Shown: positions 1 through 7,933 of the stretch, piece after piece
Position numbering within the stretch: position 1 is the stretch's first letter
Layout of the letters: the number at the start of each line of letters is the position of its first letter
NCBI GenBank assembly: GCA_018970845.1
Contig: JAGWVO010000013.1
Location: 1 to 20,442 of the forward strand
DNA length: 20,442 bases
DNA from: Planctomycetota bacterium
GTDB lineage: Bacteria > Planctomycetota > Planctomycetia > Gemmatales > Gemmataceae
Direction: 5' to 3'
Program-made: the position numbers and the translations under genes
The notes under the pieces: model-generated
Databases searched by the model: none
Told to the model about the DNA's origin: nothing
What the model saw: the letters and a program-made list of their open reading frames with translations, nothing else

Positions 1-336
1 GCAGGGAACGGTGGTTCAACTCGTAACGGCTACTTTTTTGATTTTTCAAACTCAACACTCGCGAACCCTCTCCAATCAGGTTTGTATAATTTGTATGCGG
101 TTAATCTTAATTCCAGTGTTACCGGTTGGTCATTTGCTGACGGATCCTCCATTTCCGTCAATAGTGGTTCAGGGTTCAGTAGCACTACTTATGAGGTAGA
201 TAATGACCCTCGCTATAACTTCCAGCTTTCAACAGCGGCCGTGCCCGAACCGGGAACGCTTGTGCTGGGTGGAATTGGTCTTCTCGCTGGCGCCTTGGTC
301 CTCTGTGTTCGCCACTTCCATGGCTTGGGAGCCTGA
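1..336 (+). CDS. PEP-CTERM sorted surface protein, 3' part (5' end outside window)
   Basis: The reading frame is open from base 1 to a TGA at 334-336, so only about 111 C-terminal residues are present. The body is rich in Ser, Gly, Asn and Thr and looks like the beta-rich part of a secreted protein. The C-terminus has the three-part exosortase signal: VPEPGT, then a hydrophobic stretch (LVLGGIGLLAGALVL), then a short tail. The tail, CVRHFHGLGA, has only one Arg and two His instead of the usual Arg cluster, so it is atypical. Exosortases are known to recognise such signals and process the protein at the membrane. A matching exosortase gene lies about 3 kb away on the other strand. Base composition up to about 240 is visibly more AT-rich than the rest of the window, as often seen in surface-protein genes. 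The body's function is unknown. Confidence 0.85.
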   Translation, partial: AGNGGSTRNGYFFDFSNSTLANPLQSGLYNLYAVNLNSSVTGWSFADGSSISVNSGSGFSSTTYEVDNDPRYNFQLSTAAVPEPGTLVLGGIGLLAGALVLCVRHFHGLGA

Positions 337-424
337 CCAAGTTCGGGCGCGACAAGTTTCTTCCCCCCGGTTGATCATGGCCTGAAACCGGCTACAAGGG
401 TGGGGTCTCCTTCTGTTTTCGCCC

Positions 425-1666
425 GTGGAATCCGCTCCCATGCCGCGCCGCCGATGGTTTGTTGCCACCTCGTTGTGGGCTTGCCTGTGGTCTTGCGTCG
501 CCCATGTGGCTTGCCTGGCCGAAACACCCGGCGAGTTTGTTCCGCTCTTCAATGGCAAGGATTTTTCAGGCTGGCGTTTTGGAGCCGAATCGGCATGGCC
601 GAAGGCGGTTCCCGGATCGTGGAAAGTGAACGGCGGCATCATTGTCGCCGAGGGAGATGCCCGCGCGTTCCTCGCATCGCAGTGGGATTATGAGGACTTC
701 GAACTTCAATTCGAATGGAGGGCCGTCGACCCCTCGTTCGATGCCGACCTTTTCGCCCACGCGGGCCGAACCCTTCAGGCCGACCCGATCCGCATCGCCA
801 AGGGGCTTGAGGGGGCGCCGCAGGAAACCGACCGCGGCGAAGGCCAATACAACGCGGGACCGCGCGGGATGATCGGCGGGGGCGGCAACAACCGCAAGGC
901 GGTTCCCGAATTGCAGAAACCCGTGGGCGAGTGGAACTCGTGGAGGCTGCTAGCCTCCGGCGGCAAGTTCCTGCTTGAGTGCAATGGCAAGCCGGCCTGG
1001 GAATGCCACGACCATGTCCCCAGGCGAGGCTACCTCGGCTTTCGGGTTCGGCGCGGGCCGATGGAATTCAGGAACATCCGGCTACGCGAAATCGGCTATG
1101 CCGGAATCATGAATCCCTCCGACTGGGAGATTTATCCCGGTTTCGGAGGCAGGGGCCCGCTTGAGGCGCACTGGAAACAGGAAGGTCGAACCTGGGTGTT
1201 CAGCGGCCCGGGGCCCAGCATCGTGACCAAGAAAAAAACCTATGCCGATTATCAGCTTCGCCTCGAATTCCTGTTCGCCGATTCCGACCCGTCGGATACC
1301 AACACGGGAATCTACCTCCGCGGTGTTCATCCATGGCAGGCCGACATTTGGGAACACAAGTGGGGATCGGGGCTTTGGGGAGTGCTGCACACCTATGAAC
1401 CCGCCAAGAAAAACATCCAGGACCTTGGCAAGGTCATCCGGCCCATCGTGAAAATGGACAATCCCCAAGGGCAATGGAACTACCTGGAAATCCGCGTGGA
1501 GAACAATGTGGTCTCATCCTGGCTGAATGGACAGGCCACTGTCGACCGCTATCCGGTCAAGAAGGTGGATCCCAAGTTCCCCGACAGGGGCGGCATCGGC
1601 CTTCAGGCCCACTGGCCATGGAAAGAGGTCCGCTTCCACAACATGCGGGTCAAGCAACCCGAATGA
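425..1666 (+). CDS. Secreted protein with two tandem DUF1080 (3-keto-disaccharide hydrolase-like) domains
   Basis: 413 residues from ATG 425; an ATG at 440 (MPRRRWF) is an equally good start and gives a cleaner signal peptide (Arg-rich n-region, hydrophobic core, possible cleavage after ACLA at about residue 32). Domain 1 spans about residues 37-222 and opens with the family motif LFNGKDFSGW (41-50), with GEWNSWRL at 168-175 and EFRNIRLREI closing it. Domain 2 spans about 230-411, with NTGIYLRG (293-300), WNYLEIRV (351-358) and RFHNMRVK (403-410). DUF1080 is a concanavalin-like jelly-roll fold, common in Planctomycetes and Verrucomicrobia; some members hydrolyse 3-keto-glycosides. A role in periplasmic or extracellular sugar breakdown is inferred. 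It lies 88 bases after the PEP-CTERM gene on the same strand and ends 11 bases from the convergent TPR gene. No 3-keto-forming oxidoreductase is in the window, so the substrate is open. Confidence 0.9.
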   Translation: MESAPMPRRRWFVATSLWACLWSCVAHVACLAETPGEFVPLFNGKDFSGWRFGAESAWPKAVPGSWKVNGGIIVAEGDARAFLASQWDYEDFELQFEWRAVDPSFDADLFAHAGRTLQADPIRIAKGLEGAPQETDRGEGQYNAGPRGMIGGGGNNRKAVPELQKPVGEWNSWRLLASGGKFLLECNGKPAWECHDHVPRRGYLGFRVRRGPMEFRNIRLREIGYAGIMNPSDWEIYPGFGGRGPLEAHWKQEGRTWVFSGPGPSIVTKKKTYADYQLRLEFLFADSDPSDTNTGIYLRGVHPWQADIWEHKWGSGLWGVLHTYEPAKKNIQDLGKVIRPIVKMDNPQGQWNYLEIRVENNVVSSWLNGQATVDRYPVKKVDPKFPDRGGIGLQAHWPWKEVRFHNMRVKQPE

Positions 1667-1677
1667 GCCGTCCGGGT

Positions 1678-3165
1678 TCAGGGTGTTTTGCCCCGCGCCA
1701 TATCGTCATGCCTTTTCGATTGCTCGGCATCCCCGAGACGGCCGTAGCACCGGGCCAGCGCCTGATGGATGGCCCGGCTCATGCCGAGCGCCCGGCCCGC
1801 CGCTTCCAGGTCGGCCACGGCGGCGGCATCGTCCCCCAGAACCGCCCGGATCTGCCCTCGGGTTTCCAGGAAGCTCGGATTGACCAAGCCCGATTCAAGG
1901 GCTGAATTCACCAGCGCCAGCGCCCTTTCCGGATCCCTTGGAACCGTGTTGATCAGGTACCATGCCAGGTTGTTGGCGACCACGGTGGCCTTGGGGTCGG
2001 CGCGGTGCGCCAATTCAAAGTGCAGCCTTGCCATGTCCTGCCGGCGGTTGCGGTGGTAATCGCCGGCCAGCAGGAGGTGCAGAAGGGCCGGACTGGTTCC
2101 CTTGGCCAGGAGGTCGTTCAGGTGCGCCGCCGCCTTGTCGCGGACCGGTTGGCCTGGGGATGTACCGGCGCGTGTTCCCGAGGGATTGGCAAGGATCACG
2201 AGCCTTTCCAGCAACGGCTGGGAGTTCGGATCCAGGGCCAGCCCGCGGCTGACCGATTCGGCCATGGTCTCGTAGTCCCGCGGCAGCTTGTTGAAGGCCT
2301 CGTCGGCGCGGCGAACATGGAGGCCCATCAGGCGCCGCCTCGCCTCGGCCTGCCGGAATTCCGGCCTGTCGGGCTTCAACTGGGCAATCCATACTCCGAA
2401 GGCCGCGGGCAGGTTTCCCCGCAGTTCGCTGGCAAGCGCGTGGGCCCGCCGCACATGGCCCGGCGCGTCAGGCTGGGACGCCATCGATTCCAGGGCGGCC
2501 GCCTGGCTTAACGCTGAATCAGGAACCTTGGCGGCATCTCCACCGCTCTCCAGCCAGGCCTTGCGAATGGACATGGAAGCCGTAAGCCCGGCGGCCGGCA
2601 GGGTCGCGGCCAATTCCCTCGCCTCAGCCGCTTCGCCGACGGCCTCCAGAAGGTCGACAAGCCTTTCGGTGGCCTCAGGGTGTTTGGGTTGGTCGGCGAG
2701 CGCCTGCCTGAGATGCGCCATGGCGGCCCTGAGCAGCCTGTCCTGCCCGGAGGAGCCGTCCGGGGTTTGCCTCTCGAGGGAATCCAACAGGCGCCTGGCG
2801 GCGTCGATTTGCGCCGGCGCGTAGCCAGGCCTTTCCGGGGTGATGAGGTCGGCGGAGATTTCGGCGAAAAGTCCGGCGCGGCCGGTGGCGCGGTACACCT
2901 GGGCCAGTTCCCATCGGGTGGCGCGATTGGCCGGTTCCAGCGCCAGCAGGCATTCGAGTGCGAAGGACTGCGACCTGCCGTCTCCCCGCTGGGCGGCCCG
3001 CAGGGCCTTCCGGCGGTAAAACGACAATTCATCCGGTCCGAATTGGGTGTAAATGGCCGCCCCAACCACCAGCAGCAGGGTGATGGCCGCGGGCGACGCC
3101 AACAGCAGCGGCAGCCATCCGTGTCCCGCGTGGTTCGGGCCAGCCATGGGCGTGAAACGGCTCAT
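1678..3165 (-). CDS. Membrane-anchored TPR-repeat protein, partner of the exosortase
   Basis: 495 residues from the ATG at 3163-3165, which overlaps the exosortase stop as ATGA; an in-frame start at 3183 is less likely. A single hydrophobic segment (about residues 18-43, containing LLLASPAAITLLLVVGAA) follows a short N-terminus, so the rest is probably exported but tethered. The remainder is Ala- and Leu-rich helical repeat with TPR spacing, for example around ALECLLALEPANRATRWELA, AMAHLRQALADQPKHPEA and ARLHFELAHRADPKATVVAN, the last continuing into NNLAWYLI as in canonical TPR units. TPR proteins scaffold protein assemblies. The ATGA overlap indicates translational coupling, so it probably works with the exosortase, perhaps presenting PEP-CTERM substrates or organising an export complex; that role is inferred. 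No catalytic motif was seen. Confidence 0.82.
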   Translation of the reverse strand: MSRFTPMAGPNHAGHGWLPLLLASPAAITLLLVVGAAIYTQFGPDELSFYRRKALRAAQRGDGRSQSFALECLLALEPANRATRWELAQVYRATGRAGLFAEISADLITPERPGYAPAQIDAARRLLDSLERQTPDGSSGQDRLLRAAMAHLRQALADQPKHPEATERLVDLLEAVGEAAEARELAATLPAAGLTASMSIRKAWLESGGDAAKVPDSALSQAAALESMASQPDAPGHVRRAHALASELRGNLPAAFGVWIAQLKPDRPEFRQAEARRRLMGLHVRRADEAFNKLPRDYETMAESVSRGLALDPNSQPLLERLVILANPSGTRAGTSPGQPVRDKAAAHLNDLLAKGTSPALLHLLLAGDYHRNRRQDMARLHFELAHRADPKATVVANNLAWYLINTVPRDPERALALVNSALESGLVNPSFLETRGQIRAVLGDDAAAVADLEAAGRALGMSRAIHQALARCYGRLGDAEQSKRHDDMARGKTP

Positions 3166-4769
3166 GGTTCCCCCGCCGGCCACAAGAGCGGATCGAAAGC
3201 GGCCCTCACGGCCTCGAACAGTTCCAAGGCCGTCGCCCGGCCCGCTTCATCCAGCGGCCTCGTCGAGTCCACGAACACTTGCACCTGCCGCGAGGGACTT
3301 TCGGTGCCGGAGACATCCTGGCCCAGATAAAGATGCTTGAGATGGTTGACAAGGGCCACCGAGTAGCGCTCAACAACCTCGGGCGGGCCGATCCAGCGCC
3401 CATCATTCGCCTTGAGGCCAAACGCAAGGAATCCGTGCCTGGCCCCGTCGCGCTCCAGTTCGCAGGCGACCACGGGGCCCAGCGAGCCGGGCAGCACCCG
3501 CGTCTCCTTCCTGATCCATCCGCCAAACACATAGCAGTCATCGAGCGGGTGCCATCCTGGAAAGTTGTCGTCCATGGCCACCTGCGCCACAAGGCCTTCG
3601 CGGGCGTAAACCCACTGCTGCGACCGCACACCCAAGGCCATCATTCCGGGCGATTCCACCGTGAGGGGCCCTGAAACCTTGCTCCAACCCGCGATCGACC
3701 CGGCCAGAGCGCCGGCAAGGGGAGGCAGGTGCGCCGTGGCGCGCCATTGCGGAACCGCGCGCGCCACCACAAGGGTGGAAACGGCGCATTGCAGGATGAA
3801 CATGGCCGCCGAGATTGATACGACCCAGGGATGCCACGCCTGGACCCGGGGCCACAGGGTGGCCTCGGAAGCCGGCGGCGAGGTTCTTGGACGCCCGATC
3901 CACCATTCGCTTAGCATGGCCAGGCCGATGTCGGTGCCCCCGATGAGCGCGATGCCCGCGCCGAACACCGCCATTCCCAAGGCGGCATGCGGCCAGCCGT
4001 CGGAAAGGTTCCAGCCCAGCTTGAAGCCGGCGATGATGGCCAAAATACGGGCCATGTTCACCACCAGAACCCATCCGATGGCCGAGGCGACCAGCGCTCC
4101 CGCATGCCATGCCGGTCTCGTCATGAAAACGGCCCACAGGCTCGCGAAGGCTCCCATGGCGCACAACGAACGGACTCCGCTGCAGGCCTCGGAGACAAAA
4201 AAAGTGTGTTCGGGCAAGGCGATCAGCAACCCACGGACGGCATGCAGCAGTTCCCCGGCCATGAGAACCTGGTGGCACCCCTCCACCGCCGCCGATTGCA
4301 ACTGCCTGGTGATCCACGCATGCCAACCCAGCGGAGGCGGAATGGCCCAAAGCACGCACGCGAGGGGCGGGGCCCAGGCCCGCAGCAGCGGCATGCCGCC
4401 GATGCGCCAGCCCACCGCCAGCGTGGCCGCCAGCAACCACAAAAGGCTCATCCGCTGGATTCCCAGGAGGGTGACGACCAAGAGCACCGCGAAACCCGCG
4501 AGGATGGCGGCGGAGCCAAGGGGTTTGCCCGGTTGGATTTCTCCAAGCCCGCGTGACCTCCACCAGGCCAACAGGGCCGCGATGCAGGACAGCAGGGGAA
4601 AAATGTCGAAGTCCGGCTGTCCGGAGAGGGACACGGCCAGGACCAGCGAAAGGGGCAGGCCGGCCAGCGGCGGGCAGGCCAGTTTGAGGGCGGTGGCCCA
4701 ACGGTGGGAAGGCCATCCGGAATTCATGCGCCGGTCCGCGTCATCTCCGGTCGGGCACCGACGCGGCAC
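3162..4769 (-). CDS. xrt: Exosortase fused to an EpsI-like C-terminal domain
   Basis: A multi-spanning membrane transpeptidase-like enzyme that processes proteins with PEP-CTERM signals. Two starts are possible: GTG at 4769 (535 residues) or ATG at 4727 (521 residues, MNSGWPSHRW); the shorter form is plausible. Numbered from ATG 4727, the core has about eight hydrophobic segments to residue 275 and all three catalytic residues: Cys182 in SEACSGVRSL, Arg227 in NMARILAI, and His247 in GWPHAALGM. After one more membrane segment, residues about 300-521 form a soluble EpsI-like domain with DDCYVFGGWIRKET. In many bacteria EpsI is a separate protein; here it is fused, as known for several exosortase types. 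The exact class (for example the planctomycete type XrtU) cannot be assigned without an HMM search. It is followed by the TPR gene with an ATGA overlap. A promoter-like element lies at 4807-4836, and a candidate substrate is encoded at 1-336. Confidence 0.95.
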   Translation of the reverse strand: MPRRCPTGDDADRRMNSGWPSHRWATALKLACPPLAGLPLSLVLAVSLSGQPDFDIFPLLSCIAALLAWWRSRGLGEIQPGKPLGSAAILAGFAVLLVVTLLGIQRMSLLWLLAATLAVGWRIGGMPLLRAWAPPLACVLWAIPPPLGWHAWITRQLQSAAVEGCHQVLMAGELLHAVRGLLIALPEHTFFVSEACSGVRSLCAMGAFASLWAVFMTRPAWHAGALVASAIGWVLVVNMARILAIIAGFKLGWNLSDGWPHAALGMAVFGAGIALIGGTDIGLAMLSEWWIGRPRTSPPASEATLWPRVQAWHPWVVSISAAMFILQCAVSTLVVARAVPQWRATAHLPPLAGALAGSIAGWSKVSGPLTVESPGMMALGVRSQQWVYAREGLVAQVAMDDNFPGWHPLDDCYVFGGWIRKETRVLPGSLGPVVACELERDGARHGFLAFGLKANDGRWIGPPEVVERYSVALVNHLKHLYLGQDVSGTESPSRQVQVFVDSTRPLDEAGRATALELFEAVRAAFDPLLWPAGEP

Positions 4770-4806
4770 GGTTCCGCATGAGGCCGATCCGGATGGAATC
4801 TGCCTG

Positions 4807-4836
4807 AATATAATTGATTGATCTCGGATCAGGCAA
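4807..4836 (-). promoter_or_regulatory. Candidate sigma70-type promoter for the exosortase-TPR pair
   Basis: Read on the minus strand, TTGCCT (4836-4831) and TATATT (4812-4807) are separated by 18 bases, matching 4 of 6 and 5 of 6 consensus positions. The predicted start of transcription near 4800 lies about 30 bases before the GTG start and 75 before the ATG start of the exosortase. The element sits in the only AT-rich patch of the gap and overlaps the 3' end of the HAD gene. Visual match only. Confidence 0.35.
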
Positions 4837-5512
4837 GAAGGGAAACAACCGCGTCCGTGTCGCCGAGGTCGGCCATGAGGTGGTCGGGCGCGTGGGGCGC
4901 CAGTTCGCCGGCCGAGTGGATGCCGGTGGCCACGGCGAGCACGCGGGCCCCCACGGCGCGGGCGCAGCGGATGTCGAGCGGAGTGTCGCCGATCACCAGC
5001 ACGCGGTCGGCGGGGTAGGCGGATCCATGCCTTTGTCGGAGTTCCCCGATGGCTTCACGGGCCACATCGTCGCGGTCGGTGTGATGGTCGCCGAATCCGC
5101 CGAAGGCGAAATGATGGAAGATGTCGAAGTGGCCAAGCTTGGCGCGGGCGCCGCGACGGATATTGCCCGTGAGCAAGCCGACCCCGATGTCGGGTCGGCC
5201 GGCAAGGTGGTCAAGCAACGGCCTGATGCCGGGAAGCAACTTGGCCGCCGCCGTCAGCTGCTCGGGCAGGTGCCCCAGATAGGAATCCAGGATGGCGTCT
5301 TCCGTGGCGGTTCCGGCGGGAAGCCGATGGGCCTTCACAAGGTCGCGGACGATCGACCTGTCGGTGCGGCCCGCCAGCGAAATGCCGTTCATCGCCCCCG
5401 GGATACCGTGAAGTTCGGCCATGGCCCGCTCCAGCGCCTTCAAGCCGGCGCCGGAAGACGAAAGCAGCGTTCCGTCGATGTCGAAAAGTACAATGAAGCC
5501 AGGATCGTTCAT
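4829..5512 (-). CDS. HAD-superfamily hydrolase, phosphoglycolate phosphatase-like
   Basis: 227 residues from ATG 5512; the frame is open to 5614, but residues before MNDPG look non-coding and would overlap the divergent gene. HAD motifs: I, FDIDGT (nucleophile Asp11, acid Asp13); II, LLTGN (Thr115); IV, VIGDTPLDI (Asp176, Asp180). The helical cap lies between motifs I and II. Where the motif III Lys is expected there is DRDDVAREA (146-154), with Arg instead of Lys. Similar DR-containing versions occur in a common HAD subfamily, so this is not necessarily a defect. It likely removes phosphate from a small metabolite in the cytoplasm; phosphoglycolate is the default guess, but the substrate is unproven. 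It is divergent from the NYN gene with only 39 bases between starts, and it precedes the exosortase gene on the same strand. Confidence 0.9.
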   Translation of the reverse strand: MNDPGFIVLFDIDGTLLSSSGAGLKALERAMAELHGIPGAMNGISLAGRTDRSIVRDLVKAHRLPAGTATEDAILDSYLGHLPEQLTAAAKLLPGIRPLLDHLAGRPDIGVGLLTGNIRRGARAKLGHFDIFHHFAFGGFGDHHTDRDDVAREAIGELRQRHGSAYPADRVLVIGDTPLDIRCARAVGARVLAVATGIHSAGELAPHAPDHLMADLGDTDAVVSLLA

Positions 5513-5551
5513 GTTGGTTTGGCATAGGGCTGGCCCGGGAGAGTTCAACGG

Positions 5552-6496
5552 GTGGCGGACCACAAGCTCGACAGAAACCGCGACCACATCGTCGACGGGT
5601 ACAACCTGCTGCATGCCCTTGGCGTGGTTCGCCGTGGCATGCCCCAGAAGGCGTTCGAGGTGGCCCGGGAGGAGTTTCTCGCCGAACTAGGGCGTGCCTG
5701 GAGCGGCCCCGGCCATCTGCTCGTGTGCCTCGACGGGCATGTCAACCCCGTCGTTTCATCCATCCATGGCGGGCAGGTGCGTTCCCGGAACTTCGAGACG
5801 CGGTATTCCAACAGCCAAACCGCCGACGATCTCATCCTGGAACTGGTCGCGACCGCCGTGGCACCCGCCAATCTGGTGATTGTTTCGGGGGACAACGGCA
5901 TCACCGTGGAGGCCAGGAGGCGGGGATGCGCCATCGCGGGATGCGTCGAATGGTATGCCAGCCTGACGGAATCCGGCGTTGAGGCGAGCGAGAATCGGGT
6001 TGTTGATGTTCCCGAAAAGCCCGAATCCCCGTTGCCTGGGTCGCGGGAACTGGAAAAGCTCTGGGCCCCGGATGTGGAACGCCAGCAGGAGGAGGCGCAA
6101 GGCGGCGCCCGTCCCGCCAAGGCCGCGAAGCCGCGGCCTCACCCCAAAGATGATTTTGGCGCCATGCTCCGCGAGGCGAGCGAGATGGCCCATGCCGCGC
6201 CACCGGAACCGGTCCCCGCCAAGGCGCCCCCCTCGCGGCCGGCCGTTCCAAGGCCCTCGCCCGACCCACTTGAGGCCATGAAACAGCAAGCCAGGGAGAT
6301 CCTTGAGCAAACCGCCAGGCAGGCCACGGCGCCAAGGCCCGACACCCCAAGGCCCCTTCGTGGCGCGGTGGCCCCCGGCAGGCCCGTTGACGACATCGGC
6401 GGAATGGGGGTTCCCGACAGCCTGATCGCGGAATGCCGGAAAATCATTGACGAGGAGGGCTCCTCCCCGTCACGGGGCGGGTCTGGCGGCTTGTGA
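5552..6496 (+). CDS. NYN-domain (YacP-like) putative endoribonuclease with disordered C-terminus
   Basis: 314 residues from a GTG at 5552, preceded by GGGAGAG about 9 bases upstream. Residues about 11-140 match the NYN/PIN-like fold of YacP (Rae1): HIVDGYNLLHA (Asp15), LLVCLDGH (Asp61), TADDLI (Asp92, Asp93) and VSGDNGI (Asp114), the acidic residues expected for a metal-dependent nuclease. In Bacillus, YacP/Rae1 cleaves mRNA at the ribosome. The C-terminal half, from about 150 on, is Pro/Ala/Arg-rich and probably disordered, with two short helical pieces (near DDFGAMLREASEMA and LEAMKQQAREILEQTA) and a final helix ending the protein. Such a tail is not part of the basic family. The TGA at 6494-6496 is followed within 72 bases by the radical SAM gene, so it may be the first gene of that operon; any functional link is unknown. 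Confidence 0.85.
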   Translation: MADHKLDRNRDHIVDGYNLLHALGVVRRGMPQKAFEVAREEFLAELGRAWSGPGHLLVCLDGHVNPVVSSIHGGQVRSRNFETRYSNSQTADDLILELVATAVAPANLVIVSGDNGITVEARRRGCAIAGCVEWYASLTESGVEASENRVVDVPEKPESPLPGSRELEKLWAPDVERQQEEAQGGARPAKAAKPRPHPKDDFGAMLREASEMAHAAPPEPVPAKAPPSRPAVPRPSPDPLEAMKQQAREILEQTARQATAPRPDTPRPLRGAVAPGRPVDDIGGMGVPDSLIAECRKIIDEEGSSPSRGGSGGL

Positions 6497-6567
6497 GGGC
6501 CTGTCTCTCCGGTAGGATGGAGAGGTCTCATATTCCCCGGATTCCGCATGCCCCTGGAACCGAATTC

Positions 6568-7905
6568 ATGGCCACGGTCAACCTCGACGAAGACGCGCGT
6601 CAGGAACGGACGGGCCTGGGAAACTATTTCGTCGCCAACTATCCCCCTTTTTCGTACTGGAAGCCCGACCATCTGGGCGCGGCGCGCGAGGCGCTGGAAA
6701 GGCCTGTTGCCGGCGAAAAGCCCCTGGGGCTTTACCTTCACATCCCCTTCTGCCGGAAGCGGTGCAAGTTCTGCTACTTCAGGGTCTACACCGACAAGAA
6801 CGCCGGCGACATCGAGACCTATGTGGCGGCGCTGACGCGCGAGGTGGAACTGCTGGCGGCGTCTCCCATGGCGAGAAACCGCGGCGTGGAGTTCGTTTAC
6901 TTCGGCGGAGGCACTCCCTCGTACCTGAGCGCGGCGCAGCTTGAAAGGCTTTTCGCCCGGGTGAAAGCCCATGTGCCGTGGTCAAGCGCGGCGGAAATCA
7001 CCTTCGAGTGCGAGCCGGGCACCCTGCAGCGGCACAAGCTCGAGGCTCTTCGCGCCTCGGGGGTCACGCGCGTGAGCCTCGGCGTGGAGAACTTCAGCGA
7101 GGCGCTTCTCAAGAGCAACGGGCGGGCCCACCTTTCCGAGGAGATTTTCCGGGCCTATGGCTGGATCCGGGAACTGGGTTTCCCGCAGGTGAACATCGAC
7201 CTCATCGCCGGAATGCTGGACGAAAGCTGGGACAACTGGCGCGACTGCGTCGCCAAAACGCTGGAACTGGCCCCCGACTGCGTGACGATCTACCAGATGG
7301 AACTTCCCTACAACACGGTGTTCTCGAAGGAACTTCGCGTCATCGGCAACGACGAGCCCGCGGGGGCCGTGGCCGACTGGCCCACCAAGCGAGCCTGGGT
7401 GGATTACGCCTACAAGGAGCTGGAAAAGGCCGGATACACGGTGACGAGCGCCACCACGGCGGTGAAGAACGCCTCGACCCGGTTCGTTTACCGCGACAGC
7501 CTGTGGCGGGGCGCCGACATGTTCGGAACCGGCGTGGCCAGCTTCGGCCATGTCGGCGGCGCGCATGTGCAGAACCTCGACACATGGGAGGCCTACCTGG
7601 GGGCCGTCGACAAGGGCGAGGTGCCGTGGGCCCGCGCCTATCCTTTGTCGCCGCGGGAGCGCTTCGTCCGCGAGGCGATCCTCCTGTTGAAGAAGGGGTA
7701 CTGGGACTCCGCCGACTTCCTCGCCCGCCATGGACGCGACCCCGTGGCCGAGTTTTCCGCGCAGGTCGACGACCTGGTGGCCATGGGCATGGCCAACCGC
7801 CAGGCGCCGGGCCTCGTCCTCTCCCGGCCAGGACTGATCCAGGTCGACCGGATGCTCCCGCGGTTCTTCGAACCGGAGCACCGCAACTACAAGCGCTACA
7901 CCTGA
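6568..7905 (+). CDS. HemN/HemW-type radical SAM protein (coproporphyrinogen III oxidase-like family)
   Basis: 445 residues from ATG 6568 (MATVNLDE), with GGAA 8 bases upstream. A GTG at 6493 overlapping the previous stop (GTGA) would add 25 residues of poor coding character. The radical SAM cluster motif is CRKRCKFC (Cys62, Cys66, Cys69), followed by YFGGGTPSYLS, FECEPGT and GVTRVSLGVENF, the hallmarks of the HemN/HemW branch. A HemN-like C-terminal winged-helix region follows (about 360-445, RERFVREAILLLKKGYWD). The extra Cys of true HemN (FCGC) is absent: here it is FCYF. So oxygen-independent coproporphyrinogen oxidation is unlikely, and it fits the broad HemW-like group, where known members bind heme or act as methylases or ring-opening enzymes. 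It heads a tight operon with a lipoyl protein, a ferredoxin and another radical SAM enzyme, so its substrate is probably dictated by that pathway. Confidence 0.9.
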   Translation: MATVNLDEDARQERTGLGNYFVANYPPFSYWKPDHLGAAREALERPVAGEKPLGLYLHIPFCRKRCKFCYFRVYTDKNAGDIETYVAALTREVELLAASPMARNRGVEFVYFGGGTPSYLSAAQLERLFARVKAHVPWSSAAEITFECEPGTLQRHKLEALRASGVTRVSLGVENFSEALLKSNGRAHLSEEIFRAYGWIRELGFPQVNIDLIAGMLDESWDNWRDCVAKTLELAPDCVTIYQMELPYNTVFSKELRVIGNDEPAGAVADWPTKRAWVDYAYKELEKAGYTVTSATTAVKNASTRFVYRDSLWRGADMFGTGVASFGHVGGAHVQNLDTWEAYLGAVDKGEVPWARAYPLSPRERFVREAILLLKKGYWDSADFLARHGRDPVAEFSAQVDDLVAMGMANRQAPGLVLSRPGLIQVDRMLPRFFEPEHRNYKRYT

Positions 7906-7933
7906 TTGGTCGAAAGGATGATGGTTCCGGGCG

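Noticed and set aside
367..391. CCGGTT/AACCGG inverted repeat after the PEP-CTERM gene as a terminator
   Set aside because: Only six pairs with a 13-base loop and no T-tract; too weak to call.
3661..4821. Long open frame on the + strand (386 codons) opposite the exosortase gene
   Set aside because: It encodes no recognisable domain and mirrors a gene with perfect catalytic motifs; long antisense frames are expected in GC-rich DNA.
4829..5512. HAD protein as a broken phosphatase because motif III Lys is missing
   Set aside because: Motifs I, II and IV are intact and an Arg-containing DR motif in this position is known in a HAD subfamily.
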